DNA from: Bradyrhizobium manausense
Lineage (GTDB): Bacteria; Pseudomonadota; Alphaproteobacteria; Rhizobiales; Xanthobacteraceae
Direction of reading: 5' to 3'
Assembly: GCF_018129685.1 (NCBI RefSeq)
Contig: NZ_JAFCLG010000009.1
Location: 186,001-250,000, forward strand
DNA length: 64,000 bases
Position numbers and translations under genes: made by a program. The notes beneath the pieces are model-generated. The model worked only from the letters and a program-made list of their open reading frames with translations, did not search any database and was not told where the DNA came from. Every line of letters starts with the position of its first letter. The stretch's first letter is position 1. Of the stretch, positions 1-8,341 are shown in pieces.

Positions 1-59
1 AACGAATCCCGCATCGCCTCGTCGTCGTCGATGACGTAAACATGTCCCTTGGTCGTCAT
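1..59 (-). CDS. fixJ: FixJ response regulator, N-terminal fragment cut by the window edge
   Basis: Only the first 19 or so codons are present. They read as a receiver-domain start, with VYVIDDDEA around residues 7-15. The DDD run is the acidic pocket that binds Mg2+ in response regulators. FixJ is the DNA-binding partner of FixL; when phosphorylated under low oxygen it activates fixK-type genes. The start codon lies 3 bases after the fixL stop, so fixL and fixJ form one leftward operon. The rest of the protein is outside the window. The call rests on this short match plus the fixL neighbour. Confidence 0.9.
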   Translation of the reverse strand, partial: MTTKGHVYVIDDDEAMRDS

Positions 60-62
60 GGC

Positions 63-1577
63 TCAGGTCTCGTCAGCTGCTGGGAGGGTGAAGCGGAATA
101 TCGCCCCGCCCGGTGCATTGCCCTCGGCCCACATGCGCCCGCCGTGAGCCTCGATGATCGAGCGGCTGATGGACAGTCCTACGCCCATGCCGGTGTCCTT
201 GGTAGTGAAGAAAGTCTGAAACAGGTTGGGAAACACGTCGTCCCGGAATCCGGGGCCGGTATCGGACACCTGGATCTCGATCATGTCGTCGGCGACGGGG
301 GTGTTGGTGACGACGAGCTCCCGCCGCGGCGATTGGGCCATCGCTTCCAGCGCGTTGCGGAACAGGTTGACCAGGACCTGCTGGATCTGAACCCGGTCGG
401 CAAGCACGAGATCGGCGTCCGGGTCGAGGTTGAAGCGAAGCTGCACGTTCTGCTCGCGTGCGCCGGCAAGGCCGAGCGCGCCGGCTTCCTCGATCAGCTT
501 CGACAGGCTCTCGACCCGCTTCTCCGATTCGCCCCGGGAGACGAAATCGCGCAGGCGGCGGATGATCTGGCCGGCGCGCAGCGCCTGTTCCGAGGCGCGA
601 TCGAGCGCGCTTTCGATCTTCGGGGCGTTGGGATCGGTGCTGCCGGCGAGCAGCCGCCGCGATCCCTTCATATAATTGCTGATCGCCGCCAAGGGCTGGT
701 TGATCTCGTGGGCCAGCGCCGAGGCCATCTCGCCCATCGCCGTCAGCCGCGAGACATGGACGAGCTCGGACTGCAATTCCTGCAGCCGGGCCTGGGTCTT
801 CTGGTGCTCGGTGAGGTCGCGAACGAAGCCGGTGAAATAGGGCTCGCCGCCCGACTGCATCTCGCCGATCGACAGATGCATCGGGAATGTCGTGCCGTCG
901 CGGCGTTTGCCGGTGACGATGCGGCCGATGCCGATAATGTGCGGATCACTGGTCGAGCGATAGCGCGCGATGTAGCCGTCGTGGCGGGTGCGGTCCGGCT
1001 CCGGCATCAGGATGCTGACGTTCTGGCCGATCGCCTCATGCTCGGCCCAGCCGAACAGCCGCTCGGCGGCCGTGCTGAAGAGCTGAATGACGCCGTGGCC
1101 GTCGATGACGATCATGGCGTCGGGAATGGTGTGCAGGATGGAGCGGAGGTGGGTCTCACGCGTGCGCAGCGCTTCCTCGACACGCTTTTCCTGGTCGATG
1201 TCGAGGAAGATACCGCTCAGATGACGGGCCGCGCCCGCATCGTCGCTAATGACGCCCGCGCGGGCCCGAATCCAGTGCCCGCGACCTGAAGGATCCGCAA
1301 CCCTGAAGGAGACGTCGAAACCGGCGCCTTCTGACACTTTCCTGACAGCGTCTTCCACGCGGGTGCGGTCGTTGGCTTCGAGGCGCGACAGGAAGAGCTC
1401 ATAGCTCGCCGGTCGCCCCGGCTCGATCCCGAGCAGCGTTCTGGCCGTCTCAGACCACTCCAGATCGTAGGTCGTGAGATCGAGATCCCAGGTACCGACG
1501 CCGAATCCCTCGATTAGGACCCGGAAATGCTCGCCGCGACCGTCGTCGGGTTGATGCGTCACACGCGTCGGTGACAA
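63..1577 (-). CDS. fixL: FixL oxygen-sensing heme-PAS histidine kinase
   Basis: FixL phosphorylates FixJ when its heme is oxygen-free. The protein is 504 residues: an N-terminal PAS domain (about 20-130), a heme-binding PAS domain (about 140-255) and a HisKA/HATPase module (about 280-500). The proximal heme histidine lies in RHDGY near residue 199, and the distal-pocket histidine and arginine lie in DPHIIGIGR near 213-219. These match H200, H214 and R220 of B. diazoefficiens FixL, allowing for a one-residue deletion. The phospho-accepting His is in ALAHEINQPLAA. I chose a TTG start at 1577: GGAG lies 7 bases upstream and the product begins SPTRVTH, like the known protein. The open frame runs on to 2585 without homology, opposite the stress gene, and is rejected. 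There is no ATG in a better position. Confidence 0.96.
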   Translation of the reverse strand: MSPTRVTHQPDDGRGEHFRVLIEGFGVGTWDLDLTTYDLEWSETARTLLGIEPGRPASYELFLSRLEANDRTRVEDAVRKVSEGAGFDVSFRVADPSGRGHWIRARAGVISDDAGAARHLSGIFLDIDQEKRVEEALRTRETHLRSILHTIPDAMIVIDGHGVIQLFSTAAERLFGWAEHEAIGQNVSILMPEPDRTRHDGYIARYRSTSDPHIIGIGRIVTGKRRDGTTFPMHLSIGEMQSGGEPYFTGFVRDLTEHQKTQARLQELQSELVHVSRLTAMGEMASALAHEINQPLAAISNYMKGSRRLLAGSTDPNAPKIESALDRASEQALRAGQIIRRLRDFVSRGESEKRVESLSKLIEEAGALGLAGAREQNVQLRFNLDPDADLVLADRVQIQQVLVNLFRNALEAMAQSPRRELVVTNTPVADDMIEIQVSDTGPGFRDDVFPNLFQTFFTTKDTGMGVGLSISRSIIEAHGGRMWAEGNAPGGAIFRFTLPAADET

Positions 1578-1712
1578 GTGATGGCTCCAATCGTGTTTTC
1601 GGCGGCCGCGGATGAGGTTACGGCCGGGGCAATGTCGCGCAAGGCAGGACTTGCGGCAAGGTTGGCCATGTTCGCCTAAAGGCGAATGCGCACCAAAGGA
1701 CAGCTTGAATTT

Positions 1713-1726
1713 TTGATCTACCTCAT
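1713..1726 (+). promoter_or_regulatory. FixK2-like box upstream of usp (one mismatch)
   Basis: TTGA-N6-TCAT differs at the last base from the FixK2 consensus TTG(A/C)-N6-(T/G)CAA. Its centre is about 62 bases before the usp start. That fits a class II activator site with a short leader. It would place usp and the CBS gene in the same low-oxygen regulon as the neighbouring fix operons. Confidence 0.5.
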
Positions 1727-1781
1727 CCCGTAACGCGGAGGAGGGCCTACAATTTTGCAAGACCCCCACGGGAGAACCCGA

Positions 1782-2615
1782 ATGACCTATGCCACCGTAA
1801 TGGTCAGCTTGGCGCTGAATCAGCCTAATCATGCGCGCCTCCAGGCCGCTGGCGAGCTTGCCGACCGATTCGAGGCCACAATCGTCGGGGTTGCCGCAGC
1901 CCAATTCGCCTCGCCGCTTTATTTCACCGACGGAACCGAGGCCCAGCGCCTGATCGATCAGGAGGAGACCTCCGTCAAGCGGCGCCTGGCCGATCTGGAG
2001 GCGGAGTTCCGCGCCGCGACAAAGACGCGCGGCGGGCGCGTGGAGTGGCGCAGCGCCCTGGACTTTCCGGCCCGGTTCGTGCTGTCGCAGGCGCGCTGCG
2101 CCGACATCATCGTCAGCGGGGGGGAGAGCCCGGCCTTCTCCGATGCCTTTTCGCTGGCAAGCCCGAAGGATCTGGTGATGCAGGCCGGTCGGCCGCTTCT
2201 GGTCGTGCCAGATCGAGCCGATTGGCTCGATCTGCGCAGCGTGCTGGTGGCCTGGAAGGACACGCCGGAGGCGCGCCGCGCGGTGGTCGACGCGCTGCCG
2301 ATGCTGCGCAAGGCAAAGGACATCACCATCGTCGAGATTCCGGAGGAAGGCGACGACCGCGCAGAAGTGGCGGCGCGTGTCAGCGACGTCACCGCCTGGC
2401 TCGCCCGCCATGGCGTCACCTCCACGGCGCGCGTGTCGGAACTGGCCGGAAACGAAACCGCCGCCGTGCAACTGGAGCGGATTGCGGGCGATGTCGGAGC
2501 CGGCCTGATCGTTGCCGGCGCCTACGGTCATTCGCGCTTCCGCGAGTTGATCCTCGGCGGTGTCACCCAGTATCTGGTCACGCAAACGGCCCGATGCGTG
2601 CTGCTATCGCACTGA
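1782..2615 (+). CDS. Universal stress protein, tandem UspA domains
   Basis: The product is 277 residues, the usual size for a tandem UspA protein. The first Usp fold starts TYATVMVSLALN, and the second spans about residues 150-277. The second half ends in the nucleotide-loop pattern GAYGHSRFRELILGG (G-x2-G-x9-G type), which in ATP-binding Usp proteins contacts the phosphates. It is probably cytoplasmic. The start at 1782 has GGAG 7 bases upstream; an in-frame ATT/TTG-rich extension from 1755 has no ribosome site. It is divergent from fixL and 34 bases before the CBS gene, and both probably share a FixK2-type promoter. Its role in low-oxygen adaptation is inferred from location. Confidence 0.85.
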   Translation: MTYATVMVSLALNQPNHARLQAAGELADRFEATIVGVAAAQFASPLYFTDGTEAQRLIDQEETSVKRRLADLEAEFRAATKTRGGRVEWRSALDFPARFVLSQARCADIIVSGGESPAFSDAFSLASPKDLVMQAGRPLLVVPDRADWLDLRSVLVAWKDTPEARRAVVDALPMLRKAKDITIVEIPEEGDDRAEVAARVSDVTAWLARHGVTSTARVSELAGNETAAVQLERIAGDVGAGLIVAGAYGHSRFRELILGGVTQYLVTQTARCVLLSH

Positions 2616-2649
2616 CGGCAAGACGAAGCCAAATCGATGAGGACGCGCC

Positions 2650-3075
2650 GTGTACAAATTCCTTGAGCAGACCGTCGACGGTTACATGACACGCGGCGTC
2701 AGGACGGTGACGCGCAACCTGGACATGCTCGCCCTCAGCGAGATGTTCGAGCAGGACGATTTCAACTCCTATCCGGTCGCGGACGAGGGGCAGGTCGTCG
2801 GCATCGTCACGAAGTTCGACATCCTGAAGTGCTTTGCCTTCACGCCGAGCCAGATGCTGCCGCGCTATCACGACCTGATGAGCCGCAAGGTCGGCGACGT
2901 CATGACGCCGGAGTTCATCTATGTCAGCCCCGATACCCGCCTGACGCGCGTGCTCCAGATCATGGTCGAGCACCGCATCCGCAGCATCATCGTGCTCGAC
3001 GGCGCCCAGAAGCTGGTCGGAATCATCGCGCGCGAGGACGTCATCAAGGCGCTCAAGGCGACCTCGGCCGACTGA
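2650..3075 (+). CDS. CBS-domain pair protein
   Basis: This 141-residue protein is built almost wholly of two CBS motifs. The first includes GYMTRGVRTVTRNLDML and VVGIVTKFDIL; the second includes VGDVMTPEFIYVSPDTRL and LVGIIAREDVI. Such Bateman modules bind adenine nucleotides and act as energy sensors. No catalytic domain is attached. The GTG start has GAGGA 6 bases upstream. It follows usp by 34 bases and precedes fixN, an order also found upstream of fixNOQP in Bradyrhizobium. The ligand and partner are unknown. Confidence 0.85.
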   Translation: MYKFLEQTVDGYMTRGVRTVTRNLDMLALSEMFEQDDFNSYPVADEGQVVGIVTKFDILKCFAFTPSQMLPRYHDLMSRKVGDVMTPEFIYVSPDTRLTRVLQIMVEHRIRSIIVLDGAQKLVGIIAREDVIKALKATSAD

Positions 3076-3094
3076 CGATCAATCAAGAATTCCA

Positions 3095-3118
3095 GGCTCC
3101 CTGATTTTCCGGGGAGCC
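3095..3118 (+). terminator. Stem-loop after the usp-CBS unit
   Basis: GGCTCCC (3095-3101) pairs with GGGAGCC (3112-3118) across a 10-base loop. It lies 20 bases after the CBS stop codon and before the fixN promoter. No T-run follows, so it may be an RNA 3' end stabiliser or a Rho-dependent stop rather than an intrinsic terminator. Confidence 0.4.
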
Positions 3119-3208
3119 GCGACCCGCAACGGGCTTGGCGCGGTGTTCAGACGGCTGAGATCGCTTGCCGATCAGCATCGGTCGCACATTAACAGAAATC
3201 CACTCGTC

Positions 3209-3222
3209 TTGATTTCAATCAA
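3209..3222 (+). promoter_or_regulatory. FixK2 box of the fixNOQP operon
   Basis: TTGATTTCAATCAA is a perfect match to TTG(A/C)-N6-(T/G)CAA and is a near-perfect palindrome. It lies 58 bases before the fixN start, the spacing expected for a site centred at -41.5 and a short leader. FixK2, induced by FixLJ, activates fixNOQP in Bradyrhizobium. Confidence 0.9.
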
Positions 3223-3279
3223 TTCCCCGCGAGGGTGAATGTGGTTTCTGGCGGCGTGTTCTTTCAGAGAGAATCCGCG

Positions 3280-4929
3280 ATGCCCCAGCCCTCCATCTCC
3301 AAAACCATGACTGCAGGCGAAAGTGGCCTGGCGCTCATCTTCGCGGTCACGGCCTTCCTCTGCGTGGTCGCCTCCGCCAAGGCGCTTGACGCGCCCTTCG
3401 CATTCCATGCAGCGCTCAGTGCGGCGGCGAGCCTGGCCGCGGTGTTCTTCATCATCAACAATTACTACGACCGCCCGGCAGCCTTGCCTGCCGCGGAGAT
3501 CAACGGCCGGCCCAACTACAATATGGGCCCCATCAAGTTCTCGTCCTTCATGGCCATGTTCTGGGGCATCGCCGGCTTCCTGGTCGGCCTGATCATTGCC
3601 TCGCAGCTCGCCTGGCCCGCGCTGAACTTCGATCTGCCCTGGATCCAGTTCGGCCGTCTCCGGCCGCTGCACACCTCGGCCGTGATCTTTGCCTTCGGCG
3701 GCAACGTGCTGCTCGCGACGTCCTTTTATGTGGTGCAGAAGAGCTGCCACGTCCGGCTCGCAGGCTATATCGCGCCCTGGTTCGTCGTCGTCGGCTACAA
3801 TTTCTTCATCCTGATCGCGGGCACGGGCTACCTGCTCGGCGTGACGCAGGGCAAGGAATACGCCGAGCCGGAGTGGTACTCGGACCTCTGGCTCACCATC
3901 GTCTGGGTGACCTATCTGCTGGTCTTCCTTGTCACGATCATCAAGCGCAAGGAACCGCACATCTTTGTCGCCAACTGGTTCTATCTCGCGTTCATCGTGA
4001 CGATCGCAGTGCTGCACCTCGGCAACAATCCCGCGCTGCCGGTGTCGTTCTTCGGTTCGAAGTCCTACATCGCCTGGGGCGGCATCCAGGATGCGATGTT
4101 CCAGTGGTGGTACGGCCATAACGCGGTCGGCTTCTTCCTGACCGCCGGCTTCCTCGCCATCATGTACTATTTCATCCCGAAGCGCGCGGAGCGGCCGATC
4201 TATTCGTACCGGCTCTCGATCATCCATTTCTGGGCGCTGATCTTCCTCTACATCTGGGCCGGCCCCCACCATCTGCACTACACGGCTCTGCCCGACTGGA
4301 CGCAGACGCTCGGCATGACGTTCTCGATCATGCTGTGGATGCCATCCTGGGGCGGCATGATCAACGGCCTGATGACGCTGTCGGGCGCCTGGGACAAGCT
4401 GCGCACCGACCCCGTGCTGCGCATGCTGGTCGTCTCCGTCGCCTTCTACGGCATGTCGACCTTCGAAGGTCCGATGATGTCGATCAAGGTGGTGAACTCG
4501 CTCAGCCACTACACCGACTGGACCATCGGCCACGTCCATTCCGGCGCGCTCGGCTGGGTCGGCTTCGTCTCCTTCGGCGCGCTGTACTGCCTGGTGCCGT
4601 GGGCATGGAATCGCAAGGGGCTCTACAGCCTGAAGCTCGTCAACTGGCATTTCTGGATCGCCACGCTCGGCATCGTTCTCTACATCTCGGCGATGTGGGT
4701 GTCCGGCATCCTTCAGGGCCTGATGTGGCGCGCCTACACCTCGCTCGGCTTCCTCGAATATTCCTTCATCGAGACCGTCGAGGCGATGCACCCCTTCTAC
4801 GTCATTCGCGCCGCTGGCGGTGCGCTGTTCCTGATCGGCGCACTGATCATGGCCTATAACCTCTGGATGACGGTTCGCGTCGGCGAGCAGGAAGTCCAGA
4901 TGCCCGTCGCTCTTCAGCCGGCGGAATGA
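3280..4929 (+). CDS. fixN: cbb3-type cytochrome c oxidase subunit I (FixN/CcoN)
   Basis: FixN is the catalytic heme-copper subunit of the high-affinity cbb3 oxidase, which reduces O2 at the inner membrane under microaerobiosis. The 549-residue product has about 12 or more membrane segments. It contains the conserved histidines of CcoN, for example RPLHTSAVIFAFGGN (low-spin heme ligand), WWYGHNAVGF (CuB region) and WAGPHHLHY (CuB His pair). The ATG at 3280 matches the known Bradyrhizobium start (PQPSISK). The frame is open 15 codons further upstream but that start lies within 13 bases of the FixK2 box. It is first in fixNOQP, and 10 bases separate it from fixO. Confidence 0.98.
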   Translation: MPQPSISKTMTAGESGLALIFAVTAFLCVVASAKALDAPFAFHAALSAAASLAAVFFIINNYYDRPAALPAAEINGRPNYNMGPIKFSSFMAMFWGIAGFLVGLIIASQLAWPALNFDLPWIQFGRLRPLHTSAVIFAFGGNVLLATSFYVVQKSCHVRLAGYIAPWFVVVGYNFFILIAGTGYLLGVTQGKEYAEPEWYSDLWLTIVWVTYLLVFLVTIIKRKEPHIFVANWFYLAFIVTIAVLHLGNNPALPVSFFGSKSYIAWGGIQDAMFQWWYGHNAVGFFLTAGFLAIMYYFIPKRAERPIYSYRLSIIHFWALIFLYIWAGPHHLHYTALPDWTQTLGMTFSIMLWMPSWGGMINGLMTLSGAWDKLRTDPVLRMLVVSVAFYGMSTFEGPMMSIKVVNSLSHYTDWTIGHVHSGALGWVGFVSFGALYCLVPWAWNRKGLYSLKLVNWHFWIATLGIVLYISAMWVSGILQGLMWRAYTSLGFLEYSFIETVEAMHPFYVIRAAGGALFLIGALIMAYNLWMTVRVGEQEVQMPVALQPAE

Positions 4930-4939
4930 GGAGCCTCCC

Positions 4940-5674
4940 ATGTCGTTCTGGACACGCCACCAAGTCTTCGAAAAGAACTCGATCATTCTGGTCGTCGGCA
5001 TCCTGCTGGTGATCGCGATCGGCGGTCTCGTCGAGATCACGCCGCTGTTCTACCTCAAGAGCACGATCGAGGTGGTCGACGGCGTCAGGCCCTACACGCC
5101 GCTGGAGCTTGCGGGCCGCAACATCTATGTCCGCGAGGGATGCTATCTCTGCCATTCGCAGATGATCCGTCCCTTGCGCGACGAGGTCGAGCGTTACGGC
5201 CACTTCTCGCTCGCCGCCGAGAGCATGTTCGACCACCCGTTCCAGTGGGGCTCGAAGCGCACCGGTCCTGACCTTGCCCGCGTCGGCGCCAAATATTCCG
5301 ACGACTGGCACGTCACCCATCTGACCAATCCGCGCGCGATCGTGCCGCAATCGGTGATGCCGGGCTATCCGTTCCTGGCTCAAACGGAGGTCGATCCTGA
5401 CACGATCGCCGACCATATGCGCACCCTGCGGACCGTCGGTGTTCCCTACACCGACGACCAAATCGCCAACGCTGCGGCCGACATGAAGGCCCAGGCCGAT
5501 CCTGACAATGCCGGCGCCGACGCCTTCACCAAGCGCTACGCCAAGGCTGTCGTGCGTAATTTCGACGGCAAGACCGGCACGCCGACCGAAATGGATGCGC
5601 TGATCGCGTACCTGCAGATGCTCGGCACGCTGGTCGACTTCAAGATCTACAACGAGAAAGCAAATCTTCGCTGA
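4940..5674 (+). CDS. fixO: cbb3 oxidase monoheme cytochrome c subunit (FixO/CcoO)
   Basis: FixO carries one c-type heme and passes electrons from FixP to FixN. The 244-residue protein has an N-terminal membrane anchor (about residues 15-38) and a periplasmic domain with CYLCH near residue 70 for heme attachment. The likely distal methionine lies in PQSVMPGYPFL. The length equals that of known Bradyrhizobium FixO. GAGG immediately precedes the ATG region. Confidence 0.98.
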   Translation: MSFWTRHQVFEKNSIILVVGILLVIAIGGLVEITPLFYLKSTIEVVDGVRPYTPLELAGRNIYVREGCYLCHSQMIRPLRDEVERYGHFSLAAESMFDHPFQWGSKRTGPDLARVGAKYSDDWHVTHLTNPRAIVPQSVMPGYPFLAQTEVDPDTIADHMRTLRTVGVPYTDDQIANAAADMKAQADPDNAGADAFTKRYAKAVVRNFDGKTGTPTEMDALIAYLQMLGTLVDFKIYNEKANLR

Positions 5675-5688
5675 GAAGGCATCCACCG

Positions 5689-5853
5689 ATGAAAGCCATC
5701 CTGACACTCGACAATCTCGCGTCCGGTCTTGTGACCACGATCTGGACGCCGGTCTTCGTCGCGATCTTTCTCGCGATCATCGCCTACGCATTCTGGCCCC
5801 GCAACAAGGCCGCGTTCGACGAGGCAGCCCGCCTGCCGTTGCGGGAGGAGTAA
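5689..5853 (+). CDS. fixQ: cbb3 oxidase small subunit FixQ/CcoQ
   Basis: This is a 54-residue protein with one membrane helix (about residues 15-37, TTIWTPVFVAIFLAIIAYAF) followed by WPRNKAAFDEAA, the typical CcoQ pattern. CcoQ stabilises the interaction of the CcoP subunit with the oxidase core. It lies between fixO and fixP with 14- and 6-base gaps. GAGAAGG lies 8-10 bases before the ATG. Confidence 0.95.
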   Translation: MKAILTLDNLASGLVTTIWTPVFVAIFLAIIAYAFWPRNKAAFDEAARLPLREE

Positions 5854-5859
5854 GAGATC

Positions 5860-6735
5860 ATGACCGATCATCACAATGAAATCGATTCCGTCTCCGGCAG
5901 GTCCACGACCGGACATGAGTGGGATGGCATCAAGGAGCTCAACACGCCGCTGCCGCGATGGTGGGTGATCACGTTCTACCTCACCATCATCTGGGCGATC
6001 GGCTACTGGATCGTCTATCCGGCCTGGCCGCTGATCTCCAGCAACACGCGCGGCGTGCTCGGCTACTCTTCGCGCGCCGACGTCGCGGTCGAGCTCGCCA
6101 ACCTCGACAAGATCCGGGGCGACAAGATGGTGGCGCTGGGCGCGGCCTCGCTCGCCGACATCGAGAAGGACCCGGCCTTGCTGGCGCTCGCACGCGCCAA
6201 GGGCAAAACCGTGTTCGGCGACAATTGCGCGCCTTGCCATGGATCCGGCGCCGCCGGCGCCAAGGGTTTTCCGAACCTGAACGACGACGACTGGCTGTGG
6301 GGCGGCACGCTCGAGCAGATCATGCAGACCATCCAGTTCGGCGCGCGCTCGGGCCACGCCAAGGCGCATGAGGGCCAGATGCTGGCGTTCGGCAAGGACG
6401 GCGTGTTGAAACCGGAGGAGATCGTGACGGTCGCCAATTACGTGCGCTCGCTGTCGGGCCTTTCGACCCGCAATGGTTACGACGCCGCCAAGGGCGAGAA
6501 GATCTTTGCCGAGAACTGCATCGCCTGCCATGGCGATGGCGGCAAGGGCAACCAGGAGCTCGGCGCGCCCAATCTGACCGACAAGATCTGGCTTTACGGC
6601 TCCGACGAGGCGACCCTGATCGAGACCATCAGCCAGGGCCGCGCCGGCGTCATGCCGGCCTGGGAAGGGCGGCTCGACCCCTCCACCATCAAGGCGATGG
6701 CGGTCTACGTCCACTCGCTGGGTGGCGGAAAATAG
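5860..6735 (+). CDS. fixP: cbb3 oxidase diheme cytochrome c subunit (FixP/CcoP)
   Basis: FixP is the electron-entry subunit. The 291-residue protein has an N-terminal membrane helix (about 34-54) and two cytochrome c folds. The heme sites are CAPCH (about 123-127) and CIACH (about 219-223). Methionine ligands are probably in AHEGQMLAF and AGVMPAWEGR. It is the last gene of fixNOQP and is followed by a strong hairpin at 6764-6787. Confidence 0.98.
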   Translation: MTDHHNEIDSVSGRSTTGHEWDGIKELNTPLPRWWVITFYLTIIWAIGYWIVYPAWPLISSNTRGVLGYSSRADVAVELANLDKIRGDKMVALGAASLADIEKDPALLALARAKGKTVFGDNCAPCHGSGAAGAKGFPNLNDDDWLWGGTLEQIMQTIQFGARSGHAKAHEGQMLAFGKDGVLKPEEIVTVANYVRSLSGLSTRNGYDAAKGEKIFAENCIACHGDGGKGNQELGAPNLTDKIWLYGSDEATLIETISQGRAGVMPAWEGRLDPSTIKAMAVYVHSLGGGK

Positions 6736-6763
6736 CCGGCAAAAAGCGACGATCGGCGACTGG

Positions 6764-6787
6764 CGGGGGCGAACAAAATCGCCCCCG
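6764..6787 (+). terminator. Hairpin between fixP and fixG
   Basis: A 9-bp perfect stem, CGGGGGCGA (6764-6772) with TCGCCCCCG (6779-6787), encloses the loop ACAAAA and is followed by TTT. It ends fixNOQP transcripts at least in part. The T's after the stem are also the first bases of the fixG FixK2 box. Confidence 0.7.
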
Positions 6788-6788
6788 T

Positions 6789-6802
6789 TTGCGCTGGATC
6801 AA
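6789..6802 (+). promoter_or_regulatory. FixK2 box of the fixGHIS operon
   Basis: TTGC-GCTGGA-TCAA is a perfect match to TTG(A/C)-N6-(T/G)CAA. It is centred 64 bases before the fixG ATG, compatible with activation at -41.5. Thus fixGHIS has its own FixK2-controlled promoter in addition to any readthrough from fixNOQP. Confidence 0.85.
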
Positions 6803-6859
6803 CTGACCCGGCGGCACTGGGTCTAGGTTTAATCGCACCGTTTCGAGACACCCCGCGCG

Positions 6860-8326
6860 ATGAACAAGACCGTGAACCCGAACGAACTCACATCGGATGA
6901 CGACTACGGCCCGCTCTATGCGGCCCGCAAGAAGGTCTATCCCCAGAGCGTCCACGGCACCTTCCGCCGGATCAAATGGGGTCTGATGGCGTTCTGTCTC
7001 GGCGTCTACTACTTCCTGCCCTTCGTGCGCTGGAACAGAGGCTTGGGTGCGCCCAGCCAGGCGGTGCTGATCGACCTGCCCAACAGCCGCTTCTATTTCT
7101 TCTTCATCGAGCTGTGGCCGCAGGAGGTCTATTACTTCACCGGCCTCCTGATCGTCGCCGCGGTGACGCTGTTCCTGATGAACTCGGTCGGCGGCCGCAT
7201 CTGGTGCGGCTATCTCTGCCCGCAGACCGTCTGGACCGACGTGTTCTACGCCGTCGAGCGTCTGATCGAGGGTGACCGGCGCGAGCGGATGAAGAAGGAC
7301 AAATCGTCCGACCCGATGAAGCTCGAGCGCATCTCCGAGATCGTGCTCAAGCATTCGATCTGGCTGTTGATCGCCTGGTGGACCGGCGGCGCCTGGGTGC
7401 TCTATTTCAACGATGCGCCGACGCTGGTGAAGCAGCTCATCACCTTCCAGGCGCCCATGATCGCCTATATCTGGATCGGCATCCTGACCGCCACGACTTA
7501 CCTGCTCGCCGGTCACATGCGCGAGCAGGTCTGCAACTACATGTGCCCGTGGCCGCGCATCCAGGCCGCACTCACCGACGAATGGGCGCTCAACGTCACC
7601 TATCGCTACGATCGGGGCGAGAAGCGCACGTCGGTGAAGAAGGCCGCCGAGCTGCGCGCGCTCGGCCAGCAGGTCGGCGACTGCGTCGACTGTTACCAAT
7701 GCGTCGCGGTCTGCCCGACCGGCATCGACATCCGCAACGGGCCGCAGCTCGAATGCATCCAGTGCGGGCTCTGCATCGACGCCTGCGACAACGTCATGGC
7801 CAAGATCGGCCGGCCGAAGCGGCTGATCGGCTATGACAACGATATCAACATCCACCGCCGCCAGGAGGGCAAGGCGCCGATCTATCGCATCGTCCGCGCC
7901 CGTACCATTGCTTACAGCGCGATCATCGCGGCCGTCGGCGGCATCATGATCTACGTGCTGGCGACCCGCACCCTGCTCGACATCAACGTGCTGCACGACC
8001 GCAATCCAGTCGCGGTCAAGCTCAGCGACGGCTCGATCCGCAATGCCTATACGGCCCGGCTGCTGAACAAGAGCGGACATGACCGCGTCATCGCGATCGA
8101 CATCGACGGCCCGGTCAATGCGACGATTCACGTCGTCGGTGCGGATTCCGTGACGCCGGACCGGCCGATGATCGTGATCCCCCGCGACTCCACCAGCGAA
8201 CTGCGGCTGCTCGTGACCGCGCCGGCCGACGGCAATCCGGAGAAGTCGATCCCGGTTCACTTCCACGTCACCGATATCGGGCTCGGCGAAGCCGCGTCCA
8301 CCACCGACAATTTTGTCGCGCCGTAA
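6860..8326 (+). CDS. fixG: Membrane ferredoxin-like cbb3 oxidase assembly protein FixG/CcoG
   Basis: CcoG is a membrane-bound [4Fe-4S] protein needed for the cbb3 oxidase; family work links it to Cu2+ reduction to Cu+ for the CuB centre. The 488-residue product has about five membrane helices. Two cytoplasmic ferredoxin clusters read CVDCYQCVAVCP (about 274-285) and CIQCGLCIDAC (about 299-309). Extra cysteine motifs WCGYLCPQ and CNYMCPWP are typical of CcoG. A periplasmic immunoglobulin-like domain forms the C-terminus. It is first in fixGHIS, 15 bases from fixH. Confidence 0.97.
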   Translation: MNKTVNPNELTSDDDYGPLYAARKKVYPQSVHGTFRRIKWGLMAFCLGVYYFLPFVRWNRGLGAPSQAVLIDLPNSRFYFFFIELWPQEVYYFTGLLIVAAVTLFLMNSVGGRIWCGYLCPQTVWTDVFYAVERLIEGDRRERMKKDKSSDPMKLERISEIVLKHSIWLLIAWWTGGAWVLYFNDAPTLVKQLITFQAPMIAYIWIGILTATTYLLAGHMREQVCNYMCPWPRIQAALTDEWALNVTYRYDRGEKRTSVKKAAELRALGQQVGDCVDCYQCVAVCPTGIDIRNGPQLECIQCGLCIDACDNVMAKIGRPKRLIGYDNDINIHRRQEGKAPIYRIVRARTIAYSAIIAAVGGIMIYVLATRTLLDINVLHDRNPVAVKLSDGSIRNAYTARLLNKSGHDRVIAIDIDGPVNATIHVVGADSVTPDRPMIVIPRDSTSELRLLVTAPADGNPEKSIPVHFHVTDIGLGEAASTTDNFVAP

Positions 8327-8341
8327 GAGCAGGAGACTGAT

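Noticed and set aside
63..2585. An 840-codon leftward frame containing FixL with a 336-residue N-terminal extension
   Set aside because: The extension is the complement of the well-supported stress gene and lacks domain features. FixL homology begins at the TTG at 1577, which has its own GGAG site.
3172..5040. A 622-codon leftward frame opposite fixN
   Set aside because: It is antisense to FixN, whose identity is secure.
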